Below are positions 51,881-62,625 of a DNA stretch of 64,000 nt, in pieces; position 1 is the stretch's first letter, and each line of letters starts with the position of its first letter. The notes beneath the pieces were generated by a model. It worked only from the letters and a program-made list of their open reading frames with translations. It did no database searches and was not told the DNA's origin. The DNA is from Planctobacterium marinum (lineage in GTDB: Bacteria > Pseudomonadota > Gammaproteobacteria > Enterobacterales > Alteromonadaceae), in NCBI RefSeq assembly GCF_020687805.1, contig NZ_JAJEWQ010000002.1, positions 623,300 through 687,299 on the forward strand. Direction: 5' to 3'. Position numbers and translations under genes: made by a program.

Positions 51881-53372
51881 GTTCGGGCTGCGTAATATTC
51901 AACAATTGTTAAAGCCATTTGGCATCGATGCGCCGGAACTGGAGGTTGACGATCTGGTACTGGACAGTCGTGAAGTAGCTATTCATAAAGGCTTCCTGGC
52001 CGTAGCAGGCCATAACCTTGATGGTCGGGACTTTATTCCTCAGGCGGTTAGTCTGGGCGCGAAGGTCATTCTGGCAGAAACGGATAACGAATCTGAGCAT
52101 GGCGTAATGTCGATGCGCGAGCATTCCCTCATTATCAGCTTTTATCAACTGTTCGAACAACTGTCTGCGCTGGCTGCAGTGTTCTTTGGCAATCCCACGG
52201 AGCATTTAAATACCGTTGCGGTAACCGGTACCAATGGTAAAACGTCAACAACCCATTTTATTAGTCAACTCAGTAATGCGTTGGCAAAGCCCGCCTGGTT
52301 TGCCGGTACATTAGGGCAGGGAGCGTTGCAGGCGTTGCAAAGTAGCAAAAATACCACACCTGATCCCATTTCGATTCAGCGCCTTGCCTGGCAGGCATTG
52401 CAAGCTGGCGCTTCTGATTTAGCCTTTGAGGCGTCCAGTCATGCCCTGGTGCAGGGTCGAATCAAACAGGTGAATACCCGGGTTGCAGTATTTACCAATT
52501 TGTCCCGGGATCACCTGGATTATCATGGCTCTATGGAAGAATATGCCAAAGCTAAACGTTTATTGATGCAGCAGCCGGGGTTGCAGACCCTGGTGCTAAA
52601 TCAAAATGATGCAGAGCACGTTAATTGGTTGCGCTTTAAGCCCGCTGCAGTGTCGGTAATTTTGATTGGCCTGTCGGAATTAACCAGTTTACCTCACGCT
52701 TATTGTTTTGCCGACAATATTACATACAGTGCTGAAGGTCTGGCGTTTCGCGTACACAGTAGTTGGGGAGAGGGCCAATTACACCTGCCCATGTATGGCG
52801 AATTTAATATTCTGAACGTACTCAGTGCGATAGCAACTCAGGTGGCCTTAGGGCGAACTTTCCAGGACGTGCTGAAAGCCGCAAGGCAATTAATCCCGGT
52901 AGCCGGTCGGGCCGAGTTTTTCCGGGCGGAGGGCAAGCCGGATATCGTGGTGGATTACGCTCATACGCCGGATGCACTGCACAAAATACTGTCTTCAATG
53001 AGAGCCCACTGCGCAGGTCAGCTGTATTGCGTATTTGGGTGTGGTGGCGATCGCGACAAGGGTAAACGACCACAAATGGGGCGGGTAGCCTATCAGGATT
53101 CAGACTACGTTGTGTTAACCAATGATAATGTACGCAACGAAGATCCTCAGGATATCATAGGCGATATTCTGCAAGGCATGCCTGACCATCACAAAGTTTA
53201 CGTTGAAACGGACAGGAAGATGGCCATTAAGTGGGCAGTTTCTCAGGGCGACGCTGATGACCTGATTGTCCTGGCTGGCAAAGGACATGAAACATCACAG
53301 GTGATCGGCGATCTGGTTACTGATTACGACGAACGACTATTTATTAAATCACTCTACAAGGTGGCATCATGA
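51870..53372 (+). CDS. murE: UDP-MurNAc-tripeptide synthetase (meso-DAP ligase)
   Basis: A 500-residue Mur ligase that adds the third amino acid to UDP-MurNAc-L-Ala-D-Glu. The ATP site is VTGTNGKTSTTH; AFEASSHALVQGR and YAHTPDALHKIL are family marks. The DAP-binding motif, usually D-N-P-R, reads DNVRNEDPQDI: the Arg is kept but Pro is Val. meso-DAP is still the expected substrate for a gammaproteobacterium. It overlaps ftsI and murF, as is normal in this operon. Confidence 0.94.
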   Translation: MTPEFGLRNIQQLLKPFGIDAPELEVDDLVLDSREVAIHKGFLAVAGHNLDGRDFIPQAVSLGAKVILAETDNESEHGVMSMREHSLIISFYQLFEQLSALAAVFFGNPTEHLNTVAVTGTNGKTSTTHFISQLSNALAKPAWFAGTLGQGALQALQSSKNTTPDPISIQRLAWQALQAGASDLAFEASSHALVQGRIKQVNTRVAVFTNLSRDHLDYHGSMEEYAKAKRLLMQQPGLQTLVLNQNDAEHVNWLRFKPAAVSVILIGLSELTSLPHAYCFADNITYSAEGLAFRVHSSWGEGQLHLPMYGEFNILNVLSAIATQVALGRTFQDVLKAARQLIPVAGRAEFFRAEGKPDIVVDYAHTPDALHKILSSMRAHCAGQLYCVFGCGGDRDKGKRPQMGRVAYQDSDYVVLTNDNVRNEDPQDIIGDILQGMPDHHKVYVETDRKMAIKWAVSQGDADDLIVLAGKGHETSQVIGDLVTDYDERLFIKSLYKVAS

Positions 53373-54769
53373 TTGAAGTATCTTTGTCCTGGGTTGCACA
53401 GCAAGTACAGGGAACATTGAATGGTCAGGATATCCTTATAGATAAGGTTAGCACCGATACCCGAAGTATCGAAGCTGGTAGCTTATTTATTGCATTAAAA
53501 GGGCCCAATTTTGACGCCCATGACTTTGTTGAATTAGCACAAAGCACTGGCGCAGCAGCGTTGCTGGTCAGCAAGCCGGTTGACACGACATTACCCTTTA
53601 TTTTGGTGGAAGATACCAAGTTAGCATTGGGCGCGTTGGGTAAGGCGGTACGCAATGAAGTCGCACCAAAAACGGTGGGCATAACCGGCAGTTCCGGTAA
53701 AACCACAGTCAAGGAGATGGTGGCGTCTATTTTATCGCTGAAAGGCAATGTGTTGGCTACTAAAGGAAATTTCAATAATGACATTGGCGTGCCTCTGACT
53801 TTATTGCAGCTGGAAAAGTGTCACGAATATGCAGTGGTAGAAATGGGGGCCAATCATCTGGGCGAGATCAATTACACCTGCTCGCTGGCCCAGCCGGATG
53901 TTTCCACTATCGTCAATGCCTCTGCCGCTCATCTTGAGGGCTTTGGTTCTCTGTTTGGCGTTGCCAGAGCCAAGAGTGAAATTTTCAATGGTTTGCAAAC
54001 CGATGGTTTGGCCATTCTCAATAAAGACAGTCAGTTTTTCGAATACTGGTCTGGCAAATTAACAGACAAGCGCACTTCCACCTTTTCCATGACCGCTGAC
54101 CATGCGGATTTTTACCCTGAAGATGTGATTATCGGCCTCGATGGCTGTGCCCAGTTTGATTTATGTACGCCTGAAGGCAAAGTGGGGATCTGGTTAACCT
54201 TGCCAGGCATTCACAATGTGAATAATGCCCTGGTGGCCGCCGCCCTAGCCATGGAAGTTGGTGCCAGCCTGGAACAGGTAGCTACCGGCTTACGGCAGTT
54301 AAAACAAGTGTCGGGGCGACTGAATGTGAAAGAGTTGAGCAATCAAATTCGCATTCTGGATGATACTTACAATGCCAATGTCGCATCGGTGAATGCGGCG
54401 TTAGATGTGTTGAGTAGTTTTCCGGGCAGACAGATTGCCATCCTGGGCGATATGGGTGAATTAGGTGAAAAGGCCCGTTACTACCACGAAAAAGTGGGTG
54501 AGTACGCACAGCAAAAAGGCATCAATGACTTTTATTCGCTGGGTGTGCTCAGTCAAAGTGCCAGTGATGTATTTGGTCAGTCCGGGCATCACTTTTCAGA
54601 GGTAGCTGACCTGGTAGCCAGTCTTAATCAGGCACTGGCTTTGGAAAAGCAAGATATTACCATTCTCATCAAAGGCTCCCGCAGTGCCCGTATGGAGAAT
54701 GTGGTAAAGGCCCTGGAGGAATCTCCTTTGGGAAAGTTTGAACGCGCCAGGGAGCGCATCGCATGTTAA
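53369..54769 (+). CDS. murF: UDP-MurNAc-tripeptide D-alanyl-D-alanine ligase
   Basis: A 466-residue Mur ligase that adds D-Ala-D-Ala to complete the pentapeptide precursor. ATP site [19 protein letters not shown], the carbamoyl-Lys region and the C-terminal [20 protein letters not shown] are typical. It overlaps murE by four bases and mraY by seven. No oddity is seen. Confidence 0.95.
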   Translation: MIEVSLSWVAQQVQGTLNGQDILIDKVSTDTRSIEAGSLFIALKGPNFDAHDFVELAQSTGAAALLVSKPVDTTLPFILVEDTKLALGALGKAVRNEVAPKTVGITGSSGKTTVKEMVASILSLKGNVLATKGNFNNDIGVPLTLLQLEKCHEYAVVEMGANHLGEINYTCSLAQPDVSTIVNASAAHLEGFGSLFGVARAKSEIFNGLQTDGLAILNKDSQFFEYWSGKLTDKRTSTFSMTADHADFYPEDVIIGLDGCAQFDLCTPEGKVGIWLTLPGIHNVNNALVAAALAMEVGASLEQVATGLRQLKQVSGRLNVKELSNQIRILDDTYNANVASVNAALDVLSSFPGRQIAILGDMGELGEKARYYHEKVGEYAQQKGINDFYSLGVLSQSASDVFGQSGHHFSEVADLVASLNQALALEKQDITILIKGSRSARMENVVKALEESPLGKFERARERIAC

Positions 54770-55845
54770 TTTGGTTAGCCGAATGGCTGCAGCAGTTTGA
54801 TGCTGGTTTTAATGTATTTTCTTACTTAACGATGCGCGCCATCCTGAGCACGCTGACGGCGTTGCTGATTGCTGTGTTGCTGGGGCCCAAAATGATTCGT
54901 TGGTTGCAACGTTTACAAATTGGTCAAACGGTGCGCAGTGATGGTCCGCAATCTCATTTAAGTAAATCCGGCACTCCTACCATGGGGGGGCTCTTAATAT
55001 TATCGGCAATTGTTCTGAGTGTTCTGTTATGGGCTGATTTGAGTAATCGTTATGTATGGGTAACCCTGGCGATTATCGTCGGTTACGGCATCATTGGCTT
55101 TGTGGATGATTACCGCAAAGTGGTGCGCAAAGATCCCAAAGGGCTGATAGCCAAGTGGAAGTATTTCTGGCAATCAGTTATCGCGATTGTCGTTGCGTTT
55201 TATCTCTACGCTAACAGTCAGTCTGCTGCTGAAACCGCATTGCTGGTCCCATTTTTCAAAGAAGTGATGCCGCAACTGGGATTGTTTTTTGTGGTTATGG
55301 CTTATTTTGTCATTGTGGGTACCAGTAATGCCGTCAATCTTACCGATGGCCTGGACGGCCTGGCCATCGTGCCTACCATTTTAGTGGCCGGGGCTTTGGC
55401 CATTTTTGCTTATGTCACCGGAAATGTGAATTTTTCTGAATATCTGCAATTACCCTATATTCCCCTCACCAGTGAACTGGTGGTGGTATGTACAGCGATT
55501 GTAGGGGCCGGTCTGGGTTTTTTGTGGTTTAACACCTATCCCGCGATGGTGTTTATGGGAGATGTAGGCTCGCTGGCGCTGGGCGGTGCATTGGGCATTC
55601 TGGCGGTATTGGTACGTCAGGAGTTAGTGCTGGTGATAATGGGCGGTGTGTTTGTCATGGAAACTCTGTCGGTTATCTTGCAGGTTGGCTCTTATAAACT
55701 ACGCGGTCAGCGCATTTTTCGCATGGCGCCTTTACATCACCATTATGAATTAAAAGGCTGGCCTGAACCCCGGGTTATTGTGCGTTTCTGGATCATTTCG
55801 TTGATTCTGGTGTTAATTGGCCTGGCTACGCTGAAACTGAGGTAA
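54763..55845 (+). CDS. mraY: Phospho-MurNAc-pentapeptide transferase MraY
   Basis: A 360-residue membrane enzyme with ten segments. It transfers phospho-MurNAc-pentapeptide to undecaprenyl phosphate, giving lipid I. The catalytic loops are kept: [31 protein letters not shown] and the [11 protein letters not shown] tail. It begins inside the end of murF. The product goes to MurG encoded in the same cluster. Confidence 0.96.
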   Translation: MLIWLAEWLQQFDAGFNVFSYLTMRAILSTLTALLIAVLLGPKMIRWLQRLQIGQTVRSDGPQSHLSKSGTPTMGGLLILSAIVLSVLLWADLSNRYVWVTLAIIVGYGIIGFVDDYRKVVRKDPKGLIAKWKYFWQSVIAIVVAFYLYANSQSAAETALLVPFFKEVMPQLGLFFVVMAYFVIVGTSNAVNLTDGLDGLAIVPTILVAGALAIFAYVTGNVNFSEYLQLPYIPLTSELVVVCTAIVGAGLGFLWFNTYPAMVFMGDVGSLALGGALGILAVLVRQELVLVIMGGVFVMETLSVILQVGSYKLRGQRIFRMAPLHHHYELKGWPEPRVIVRFWIISLILVLIGLATLKLR

Positions 55846-55853
55846 AAGTCCGA

Positions 55854-57158
55854 ATGAATCTGTCGCAACTTAAAGACAAAAAAATCGCGATTGTGGGGAT
55901 GGGCCTGTCCGGTCAGTCCTGCGCGCGCTTTTTGTTGCGACATGGTATTCAGGCCACGGGATTTGATACCCGAAGTCTGACGCAAAGTAACCTTGATATT
56001 CCTTGCCATTTTGGGGCGTTTGCGACACACCAGTTTGATGAATTTGATCTTATCGTACTCAGTCCTGGTATGGCGTTGAGTACGCCTGCCATTCAGTCGG
56101 CGATTGCCAATGGATGTCAGGTAGTTGGCGATATCGCACTGTTCGCGGCCAATTGCGACAAACCCATCATTGGGGTAACGGGCTCTAACGGCAAATCTAC
56201 GGTTGTCAGCATGTTAGAAAAGATCTGGCTGACCGCAGGCAAAAAAGTGGCATGTGGTGGCAACATCGGCTTGCCCGCCCTGGATTTGTTGCAGACTGAT
56301 TTTGATATTGCGCTGTTAGAGCTATCCAGTTTTCAGTTGGAAACTGCTAAGGATATTCCTTTGAGTGCCGCGGCACTGTTGAACGTATCTGAAGACCACA
56401 TGGACCGCTATCCGGATTTTGAGGCCTATTGTCAGGCTAAACATTCCATTTTTGACAATGCCGATTTTAAACTGGCGAATGCACAGGACCGCAATACCTA
56501 CACAGACGATGTAAAGGTTGATGTTTTTATTACAGACGCTGCGGCTGAGCACGGTTTTGGTTTGCAAATGTCTCCGGCTGCCGTCACTTTAGACGGAAAG
56601 CCATATTTAATGGCAAACGATCTCAAAATAAGTGGTGTACACAATCTGCTCAATGCTCAGGCTGCAATGATCATTGCCAGGCATTCAGGCATTGCTGATG
56701 AGTTTATTCAACAGGCACTGCGTGAATTTGACGGTTTACCACATCGCTGCCAGTTGGTGTCTGATCGAAATAACGTACGTTGGATTAATGATTCTAAGGC
56801 CACCAATGTCGGCGCCACTATTGCCGCCATTCACGGCTTGCGCCCTGTGGTGAGCGGTGATTTATGGTTGCTGGCAGGCGGTGATGCCAAACAGGCCGAT
56901 GTCACCCCCCTGCAAAACCTGCTGCTCAATGACGTACAACATCTGATCACCTTTGGCAAAGACGGCGACAGCATTGCTGCCTTAAAAGACAACAGTATCC
57001 GTGTAGAGTCATTGCAAAAAGCGGTGCAGGTGGCAGCACAGGGAGCGCGCTCAGGAGACATGGTGCTGTTATCCCCCGCATGTGCCAGCCTGGATATGTT
57101 TGCCAATTATCAGCAACGCGGCGACGTCTTTGCGAAAGCTGTGGAGGCCTTATCATGA
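55854..57158 (+). CDS. murD: UDP-MurNAc-L-alanine D-glutamate ligase
   Basis: A 434-residue Mur ligase that adds D-Glu. N-terminal Rossmann-like part KIAIVGMGLSGQSCARFLLRHG, ATP site GVTGSNGKSTVVSML, and WINDSKATNVGATIAAI and LLAGGDAKQAD near the end. It lies 8 bases after mraY and its stop overlaps the ftsW start. Everything expected of MurD is present. Confidence 0.95.
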   Translation: MNLSQLKDKKIAIVGMGLSGQSCARFLLRHGIQATGFDTRSLTQSNLDIPCHFGAFATHQFDEFDLIVLSPGMALSTPAIQSAIANGCQVVGDIALFAANCDKPIIGVTGSNGKSTVVSMLEKIWLTAGKKVACGGNIGLPALDLLQTDFDIALLELSSFQLETAKDIPLSAAALLNVSEDHMDRYPDFEAYCQAKHSIFDNADFKLANAQDRNTYTDDVKVDVFITDAAAEHGFGLQMSPAAVTLDGKPYLMANDLKISGVHNLLNAQAAMIIARHSGIADEFIQQALREFDGLPHRCQLVSDRNNVRWINDSKATNVGATIAAIHGLRPVVSGDLWLLAGGDAKQADVTPLQNLLLNDVQHLITFGKDGDSIAALKDNSIRVESLQKAVQVAAQGARSGDMVLLSPACASLDMFANYQQRGDVFAKAVEALS

Positions 57159-58399
57159 TGCAGGTCTCTTCCAGTTATTTACCTGATTTGTTCGCCTGGC
57201 GACACGATAAAGGCGGTCCACAACGACCCTACGATATTGGCTTGTTGATGGCAGCGTTAGCCCTGATGGCGATTGGTCTGGTGATGGTCACATCGGCTTC
57301 CATGCCAGTGGCAGAGCGGTTGTTTAACAATCCGTTTCACTTTTCCATCAGGCACAGTATCTATTTGATTATCTCGGCGCTGGCCGCCATGGTCGCAATG
57401 ATGATCCCCATGAGCTGGTGGCAAAAAACCAACGCCTATTTGTTATTCCTTGCCATCGGACTGCTGATTGTTGTTTTGTTTTTCGGGCGCACCGTTAACG
57501 GCAGTACCCGTTGGCTGGCAATCGGCCCAATTACTATACAGGCGGCAGAGCCGGCGAAACTGTTTTTCTTTTGTTATCTTGCAGGTTACATGGTACGCCG
57601 CTATGGCGAAGTAACCGAAAACCTGAAGGGCTTTATCAAGCCGTTAATTGTGTTTTTCGTGCTGGCTTTGTTGTTACTGGCGCAACCTGATTTGGGTACT
57701 GTCATCGTGATGTTTGCCACGACCGTTGGATTGTTGTTCCTGGCGGGCGCTAAGTTATGGCAGTTCTTTGGTCTGGCCTTTACCGGTATTGCCGCCGTGG
57801 CTGCCTTGATTGTCGTTGAAGAATACCGGATGCGCAGGGTAACCGCATTTCTTGACCCTTGGGCAGATCCTTTTGGTACCGGTTATCAGCTGACACAATC
57901 GTTAATGGCCTGGGGCCGTGGCAGTGTCTTTGGTGAAGGGTTGGGTAATAGTTTGCAAAAACTGGAGTTTTTACCTGAAGCCCACACTGACTTTATTATG
58001 TCGATTGTCGCTGAGGAGCTGGGTCTGACAGGTGTCTTACTCATTCTTGGTTTATTGTTATTTATTGTGGTTAAGGCGTTAAAGCTGGGTAGTCAGGCGT
58101 TACAAAAAGAAAGACCTTACGAAGGCTTTATGGCCTATGCGATTGGCATCTGGATCAGTTTTCAGACAGCGGTGAATGTAGGCGCCAGCTCAGGCGTTTT
58201 ACCCACGAAAGGACTGACACTGCCTTTGGTCAGTGCCGGTGGGTCCAGTTTGATTATTATGTCGATTGCCGTAGCTATTCTGTTGCGTATCGACTTTGAA
58301 TTAAAAACCGGAAAGTTACATGCCTTGAGTAAACCTTCTGTCAGGGCAAGAAAAACGGCAAGAACCAAAAAACGTCAGGAGCGCACCGCTGATGAGTAA
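57155..58399 (+). CDS. ftsW: FtsW, septal peptidoglycan polymerase (SEDS family)
   Basis: About 414 residues with ten membrane segments. SEDS motifs are visible: INGSTRWLxxG-like FGRTVNGSTRWLAIGPITIQAAE, the Asp-bearing loop LTQSLMAWGRGSVFGEGLGNSLQKLEFLPEAHTDFI and the tail GGSSLIIMSIAVAILLRI. It polymerises lipid II at the septum with FtsI. ATG 57155 is chosen since GGAGG lies seven bases before it and it overlaps the murD stop; a much earlier frame start at 57080 is within murD. Confidence 0.94.
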   Translation: MMQVSSSYLPDLFAWRHDKGGPQRPYDIGLLMAALALMAIGLVMVTSASMPVAERLFNNPFHFSIRHSIYLIISALAAMVAMMIPMSWWQKTNAYLLFLAIGLLIVVLFFGRTVNGSTRWLAIGPITIQAAEPAKLFFFCYLAGYMVRRYGEVTENLKGFIKPLIVFFVLALLLLAQPDLGTVIVMFATTVGLLFLAGAKLWQFFGLAFTGIAAVAALIVVEEYRMRRVTAFLDPWADPFGTGYQLTQSLMAWGRGSVFGEGLGNSLQKLEFLPEAHTDFIMSIVAEELGLTGVLLILGLLLFIVVKALKLGSQALQKERPYEGFMAYAIGIWISFQTAVNVGASSGVLPTKGLTLPLVSAGGSSLIIMSIAVAILLRIDFELKTGKLHALSKPSVRARKTARTKKRQERTADE

Positions 58400-59477
58400 T
58401 CGTTTATTGGTTATGGCAGGAGGCACTGGCGGGCACGTCTTTCCTGGCCTGGCGGTAGCCCAGTTTTTAAAAGAAAAAGGCTGGCAAGTTGAATGGTTAG
58501 GAACGGCCGACCGTATGGAAGCTCAATTGGTGCCCAAACATGGTTTTGCCATTAATTTTATCAATATCTCGGGTGTGCGTGGTAATGGACTGGTGCGTTT
58601 GTGTAAAGCACCGTTTAAAATTCTGCACGCGACCTGGCAAGCCATCAGAATATTGCGCCAGGTTAAACCTGATGTGGTACTGGGGATGGGAGGTTATGCC
58701 AGTGGACCCGGCGGCATTGCCGCCTGGTTAAGTGGTATACCCTTGGTGTTGCACGAACAAAATGCCGCCCCCGGGTTGACCAACAAGCTACTGGCCCGAA
58801 TAGCGAAAAAAGTACTAACCGCTTTTGATAACGCCAACTGGTTACAGGGCAACGCGAAAAAACAACAGGTGGGTAATCCGGTGCGTGCTGCCTTTGCTGA
58901 GATTAGTGAGAAGCGTGAATTACAGGATGAACTGCGGGTGCTGGTTAGCGGTGGTAGCCTGGGCGCTAAAGTGTTGAATCAGTGCGTGCCTGAGGCAGTA
59001 AAGCAACTGACACAGCGGAATGTGCAGATCTGGCATCAGGCCGGCAAGGGCAATAGCGAAGCGGTGTTAGCGGCTTACAAGGCTGGTCAGGTTACCGGCG
59101 ACAATCTCAAGGTCACCGACTTTATAGATGAAATGGTTGCAGCCTATGAGTGGGCTGATGTGGTGATATGTCGTGCCGGCGCACTGACCGTATCGGAGAT
59201 CGCACTGGCCGGACGCTGTGGCATTTTTGTACCACTCCCCCATGCTGTAGACGATCATCAGACTAAAAACGCCCAGTATCTGGTGACTCAGGGCGCTGGC
59301 ATTTTATTGCCCCAGTCACAGTTGGAATCGGGACAGTTGATAGCAATATTAGATAATTTAAATTCAGAAAGAGAGCGTATTATTCAAATCTCAGACAAAG
59401 CCAGACAATGTGGCGAACGCAGTGCCACTGAAAAAGTCGCTAATGTATGTATTGAACAGGTGGGTGCCAGCCGATGA
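58392..59477 (+). CDS. murG: MurG, lipid II synthase
   Basis: A 361-residue GT28 glycosyltransferase at the inner face of the membrane that adds GlcNAc to lipid I. The N-terminal [17 protein letters not shown] glycine loops, [15 protein letters not shown] and the donor site [30 protein letters not shown] are all kept. It overlaps ftsW by eight bases and murC by four, so its place in the operon is tight. Confidence 0.96.
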   Translation: MSNRLLVMAGGTGGHVFPGLAVAQFLKEKGWQVEWLGTADRMEAQLVPKHGFAINFINISGVRGNGLVRLCKAPFKILHATWQAIRILRQVKPDVVLGMGGYASGPGGIAAWLSGIPLVLHEQNAAPGLTNKLLARIAKKVLTAFDNANWLQGNAKKQQVGNPVRAAFAEISEKRELQDELRVLVSGGSLGAKVLNQCVPEAVKQLTQRNVQIWHQAGKGNSEAVLAAYKAGQVTGDNLKVTDFIDEMVAAYEWADVVICRAGALTVSEIALAGRCGIFVPLPHAVDDHQTKNAQYLVTQGAGILLPQSQLESGQLIAILDNLNSERERIIQISDKARQCGERSATEKVANVCIEQVGASR

Positions 59478-60925
59478 ATCAGCCAGGTAGTACAACCTTT
59501 GCGAATCCGGTGATGGGGCGTATCCGCCGTATCCACCTCATCGGTATTGGTGGTGTGGGTATGGCAGGGATAGCTGAAGTATTGCTCAATGAAGGCTATG
59601 AGGTATCAGGATCTGATCTGAATGTCTCGAACTTAACACGGCACCTAACCAGTTGCGGCGCCAATGTGTTTTTGGGCCATGCAGAGTCCAATGTAATCGA
59701 AGCGGACGTTGTGGTGGTATCCAGCGCCATCAATCCGGAAAATCCGGAGATTAAAGCGGCGTTTGAGCGACGCATACCTATTATTCGCCGTGCCGAGATG
59801 TTGGCCGAGCTGATGCGCTTTCGACATGGTATCGCGATTTCCGGTACACATGGCAAAACTACCACCACCAGTCTGACCGCCACCATTTTTGCAGAAGGCC
59901 AACTGGACCCTACTTTTGTAATTGGGGGGCGACTCAACAGTGCCGGCAGCAATGCCCGACTGGGTAGCAGTCGCTATCTGATCGCTGAAGCGGATGAAAG
60001 TGATGCTTCGTTTTTGCACCTGCAACCCATGGTGGCAGTGGTAACTAATATTGAACCGGATCACATGGAAAACTACGGTGGTGATTTTGCGCGTATGCAG
60101 GATACTTACATCGAGTTTTTACACAACTTACCCTTTTATGGGCAGGCCGTTTTGTGCATTGATGATGATACTGTGCGGGAATTACTGCCCAGAATCAGTC
60201 GCCAGTACACTACCTATGGTTTCAGCGAAGATGCTGATGTGCGCGCCTGTGATATTCAGTTGGGCTTAAATCAGTGTCGCTTTGTGGTGAAACGTCATCA
60301 ATTGGCCGATTTGCAAATTCAACTGAATCTGGCGGGTAAACACAATATACAAAATGCCCTCGCTGCGATAGCTGTTGCTACGGCTGAAGGCGTCAGTGAT
60401 CAGGCGATACAGTCTGCATTGCAGAGTTTTGCCGGGATCGGACGTCGCTTTGAAATATTGGGTAATTATCCGGTGAATGACGGCGAGGTTATCCTGGTGG
60501 ATGATTATGGTCATCATCCCACAGAAGTGGCGGCGACGATTGAAGTGGCCCGCAACAACTGGCCAGATAAGCGACTGGTGATGATTTACCAGCCCCATAG
60601 ATTCACCCGTACCCGGGATCTGTACGAGGATTTTGTGCGGGTTCTGTCAAAGGTCGATTTGTTGCTGTTGTTGGATGTTTATCCGGCGGGAGAGAAACCG
60701 ATAGAAGGTGCTGACAGTCGTTCTCTATGTCGTTCAATTCGCAATCGTGGGGGGATTGATCCAGTGCATATTGAGTCACTGGCCGAACTGCCTAAAGTAC
60801 TGGCGAATGTGCTTAAGGATGGTGATGTGTTAATGACACAAGGGGCGGGTAATATTGGTCAACTGGCTAAAAAGTTACAACAAACGCAGTTAGATTCAGC
60901 GCAATTATTGCAACTGGTGGTTTAA
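59474..60925 (+). CDS. murC: UDP-MurNAc L-alanine ligase
   Basis: A 483-residue Mur ligase, the first amino-acid-adding enzyme. The N-terminal [30 protein letters not shown] nucleotide loop, the ATP site [29 protein letters not shown]-like EADESDASF, and [14 protein letters not shown] are visible. It follows the MurC family without gaps. It overlaps murG and ends just before ddl. Confidence 0.96.
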   Translation: MNQPGSTTFANPVMGRIRRIHLIGIGGVGMAGIAEVLLNEGYEVSGSDLNVSNLTRHLTSCGANVFLGHAESNVIEADVVVVSSAINPENPEIKAAFERRIPIIRRAEMLAELMRFRHGIAISGTHGKTTTTSLTATIFAEGQLDPTFVIGGRLNSAGSNARLGSSRYLIAEADESDASFLHLQPMVAVVTNIEPDHMENYGGDFARMQDTYIEFLHNLPFYGQAVLCIDDDTVRELLPRISRQYTTYGFSEDADVRACDIQLGLNQCRFVVKRHQLADLQIQLNLAGKHNIQNALAAIAVATAEGVSDQAIQSALQSFAGIGRRFEILGNYPVNDGEVILVDDYGHHPTEVAATIEVARNNWPDKRLVMIYQPHRFTRTRDLYEDFVRVLSKVDLLLLLDVYPAGEKPIEGADSRSLCRSIRNRGGIDPVHIESLAELPKVLANVLKDGDVLMTQGAGNIGQLAKKLQQTQLDSAQLLQLVV

Positions 60926-60928
60926 ATA

Positions 60929-61861
60929 GTGAATATGAGTGATTTGGGTAAAGTCGCGGTTTTATTAGGCGGAAACTCTGCAGAAAGAGCGGTATCATTG
61001 CGCTCCGGCGAAGCCGTGGCCCGGGCTCTGGAAGAAAGTGGTGTTGAGGTATTGCGATTTGATCCATCAGAGCGACCGGTTACCGATTTACTGACAGAAA
61101 AAGTGCAACGTGTGGTTATCATGTTGCACGGCCGTGGCGGCGAAGATGGCGCCATTCAGGGGGCATTACAAACGCTTGGCTTGCCCTACAGTGGAAGCGG
61201 GGTTCTGGGTTCTGCCCTGGCAATGGATAAAATCCGTAGCAAACGCATTTTTGAAGCTCAGGGCTTGCCAACGGCACCTTATTGCGTTGTCACAGCAGAG
61301 CAGTTACAGCACTTTGATGCTGAACAAATCATGACAAATTTAAATCATGAGATCATGGTTAAACCCGCACTGGAGGGTTCCAGCATTGGCATGTCTCGGG
61401 TTCAGTCCGCTGACCAATTGCAATCCGCCATTGAAAAGGCACTGGAATTTGATACTGAAGTGTTGGTGGAACAGTTTGTAAAGGGCCTGGAGTATACCGT
61501 TTCTGTACTGGCAGATGAGGCATTGCCTTCTATCCGAATGGAAACGCCGCGCAGTTTTTATGACTACGAGGCAAAGTATCACACCGATACGACCTCTTAT
61601 CATTGCCCGTCAGGCTTGTCTGAACAGGACGAGCAAGACATCGCGAATATTGCTTTGGCGGCTTTCAAAGCGGTCGGGGCCAGCGGTTGGGGCAGGGTCG
61701 ATATTATGCGTGATATGCAGGGCAATTATTACATCCTGGAAGTGAATACTGTGCCCGGTATGACCGAAAAGAGTTTAGTCCCTATGGCCGCCAAACAGGC
61801 AGGAATGTCGTTTTCTGATCTGGTGTTGGCGGTCGCAGAAACTTGTGAGTGTCGCCGTTGA
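60929..61861 (+). CDS. ddl: D-alanine-D-alanine ligase
   Basis: A 310-residue ATP-grasp enzyme that makes D-Ala-D-Ala for MurF. Marks: KVAVLLGGNSAERAVSLRSG, MLHGRGGEDGAIQGALQTLGLPYSGSG, MDKIRSKRIFEAQGLPT and ILEVNTVPGMTEKSLVP. It is the DdlB type found inside dcw clusters. The start may be GTG 60929 or ATG 60935; neither has a strong ribosome site, and the short gap after murC suggests coupling. Confidence 0.95.
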   Translation: MNMSDLGKVAVLLGGNSAERAVSLRSGEAVARALEESGVEVLRFDPSERPVTDLLTEKVQRVVIMLHGRGGEDGAIQGALQTLGLPYSGSGVLGSALAMDKIRSKRIFEAQGLPTAPYCVVTAEQLQHFDAEQIMTNLNHEIMVKPALEGSSIGMSRVQSADQLQSAIEKALEFDTEVLVEQFVKGLEYTVSVLADEALPSIRMETPRSFYDYEAKYHTDTTSYHCPSGLSEQDEQDIANIALAAFKAVGASGWGRVDIMRDMQGNYYILEVNTVPGMTEKSLVPMAAKQAGMSFSDLVLAVAETCECRR

Positions 61862-61862
61862 T

Positions 61863-62594
61863 ATGTCTGAAGCAAATACAGAGAAATGGCGTTCTCCTGG
61901 GTTTATTGCAGGTGTAATTTTTCTGTGTGCTGTGTTGTTGGCATTAGTGTTTGCCGGACAAACAGTCATGAGATGGCTTCAGGACGAACAAAAAGTGCCT
62001 CTGAAGCAGGTGTTGGTATCTGGTGAATTGACTCAGCTGAGCGCCAAAGAGATAGATAAAGCCGTGAGGAACGACACGGCTGTGAGTTTGTTTGCCATTG
62101 ATGTGGATGATGCCCATCAGGCAATAGAGAGTTTACCTTGGGTGTATCAGGCATCGATAAGGAAGTCATGGCCTGATACCTTGAAAGTTTATGTGGTTGA
62201 GCAGGTGGCGGTAGCCCACTGGAACGAAGATATGCTGCTAAACCAATATGGCGGTGTATTCGACGCGTTTTGGCAAGGTGATGAGTTGCCATCGTTATAC
62301 GGGCCAGGGGGCAGTGAGTTAACTGTTTTGCAGGGCTTAAAGGCCATGCAGGGCTTACTCAACGGTAGTGATTTAACCATTACTGAGGTGTCCTTAAGTG
62401 AACGCTATGCGTGGCATTTAAAACTCAGTAATGACATTCAGTTACGTTTAGGACGCACTGAGTTTATTGACAGGCTACAACGGTTTATCGATGTGTATCC
62501 GTTGTTACTGAAGAATGAAAAGGCAGTAGCCTATGTTGACCTCCGTTATGATACGGGACTGGCGGTAGGCTGGCGTGAAAAAACGCCATCTTAA
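61863..62594 (+). CDS. ftsQ: Cell-division protein FtsQ
   Basis: About 243 residues. One membrane segment (FIAGVIFLCAVLLALVFAGQTVM) is followed by a POTRA domain (LKQVLVSGELTQLSAKEIDKAV) and a beta domain (WVYQASIRKSWPDTLKVYVVEQVAVAHWNEDMLLNQYGGVF). It is the scaffold of FtsQLB in the periplasm. ATG 61863 directly after the ddl stop is preferred; GTG 61845, within ddl, is an in-frame alternative that adds six residues. Confidence 0.92.
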   Translation: MSEANTEKWRSPGFIAGVIFLCAVLLALVFAGQTVMRWLQDEQKVPLKQVLVSGELTQLSAKEIDKAVRNDTAVSLFAIDVDDAHQAIESLPWVYQASIRKSWPDTLKVYVVEQVAVAHWNEDMLLNQYGGVFDAFWQGDELPSLYGPGGSELTVLQGLKAMQGLLNGSDLTITEVSLSERYAWHLKLSNDIQLRLGRTEFIDRLQRFIDVYPLLLKNEKAVAYVDLRYDTGLAVGWREKTPS

Positions 62595-62625
62595 TTAATG
62601 AGTTGTGACAGGAAATAAGAGAATC

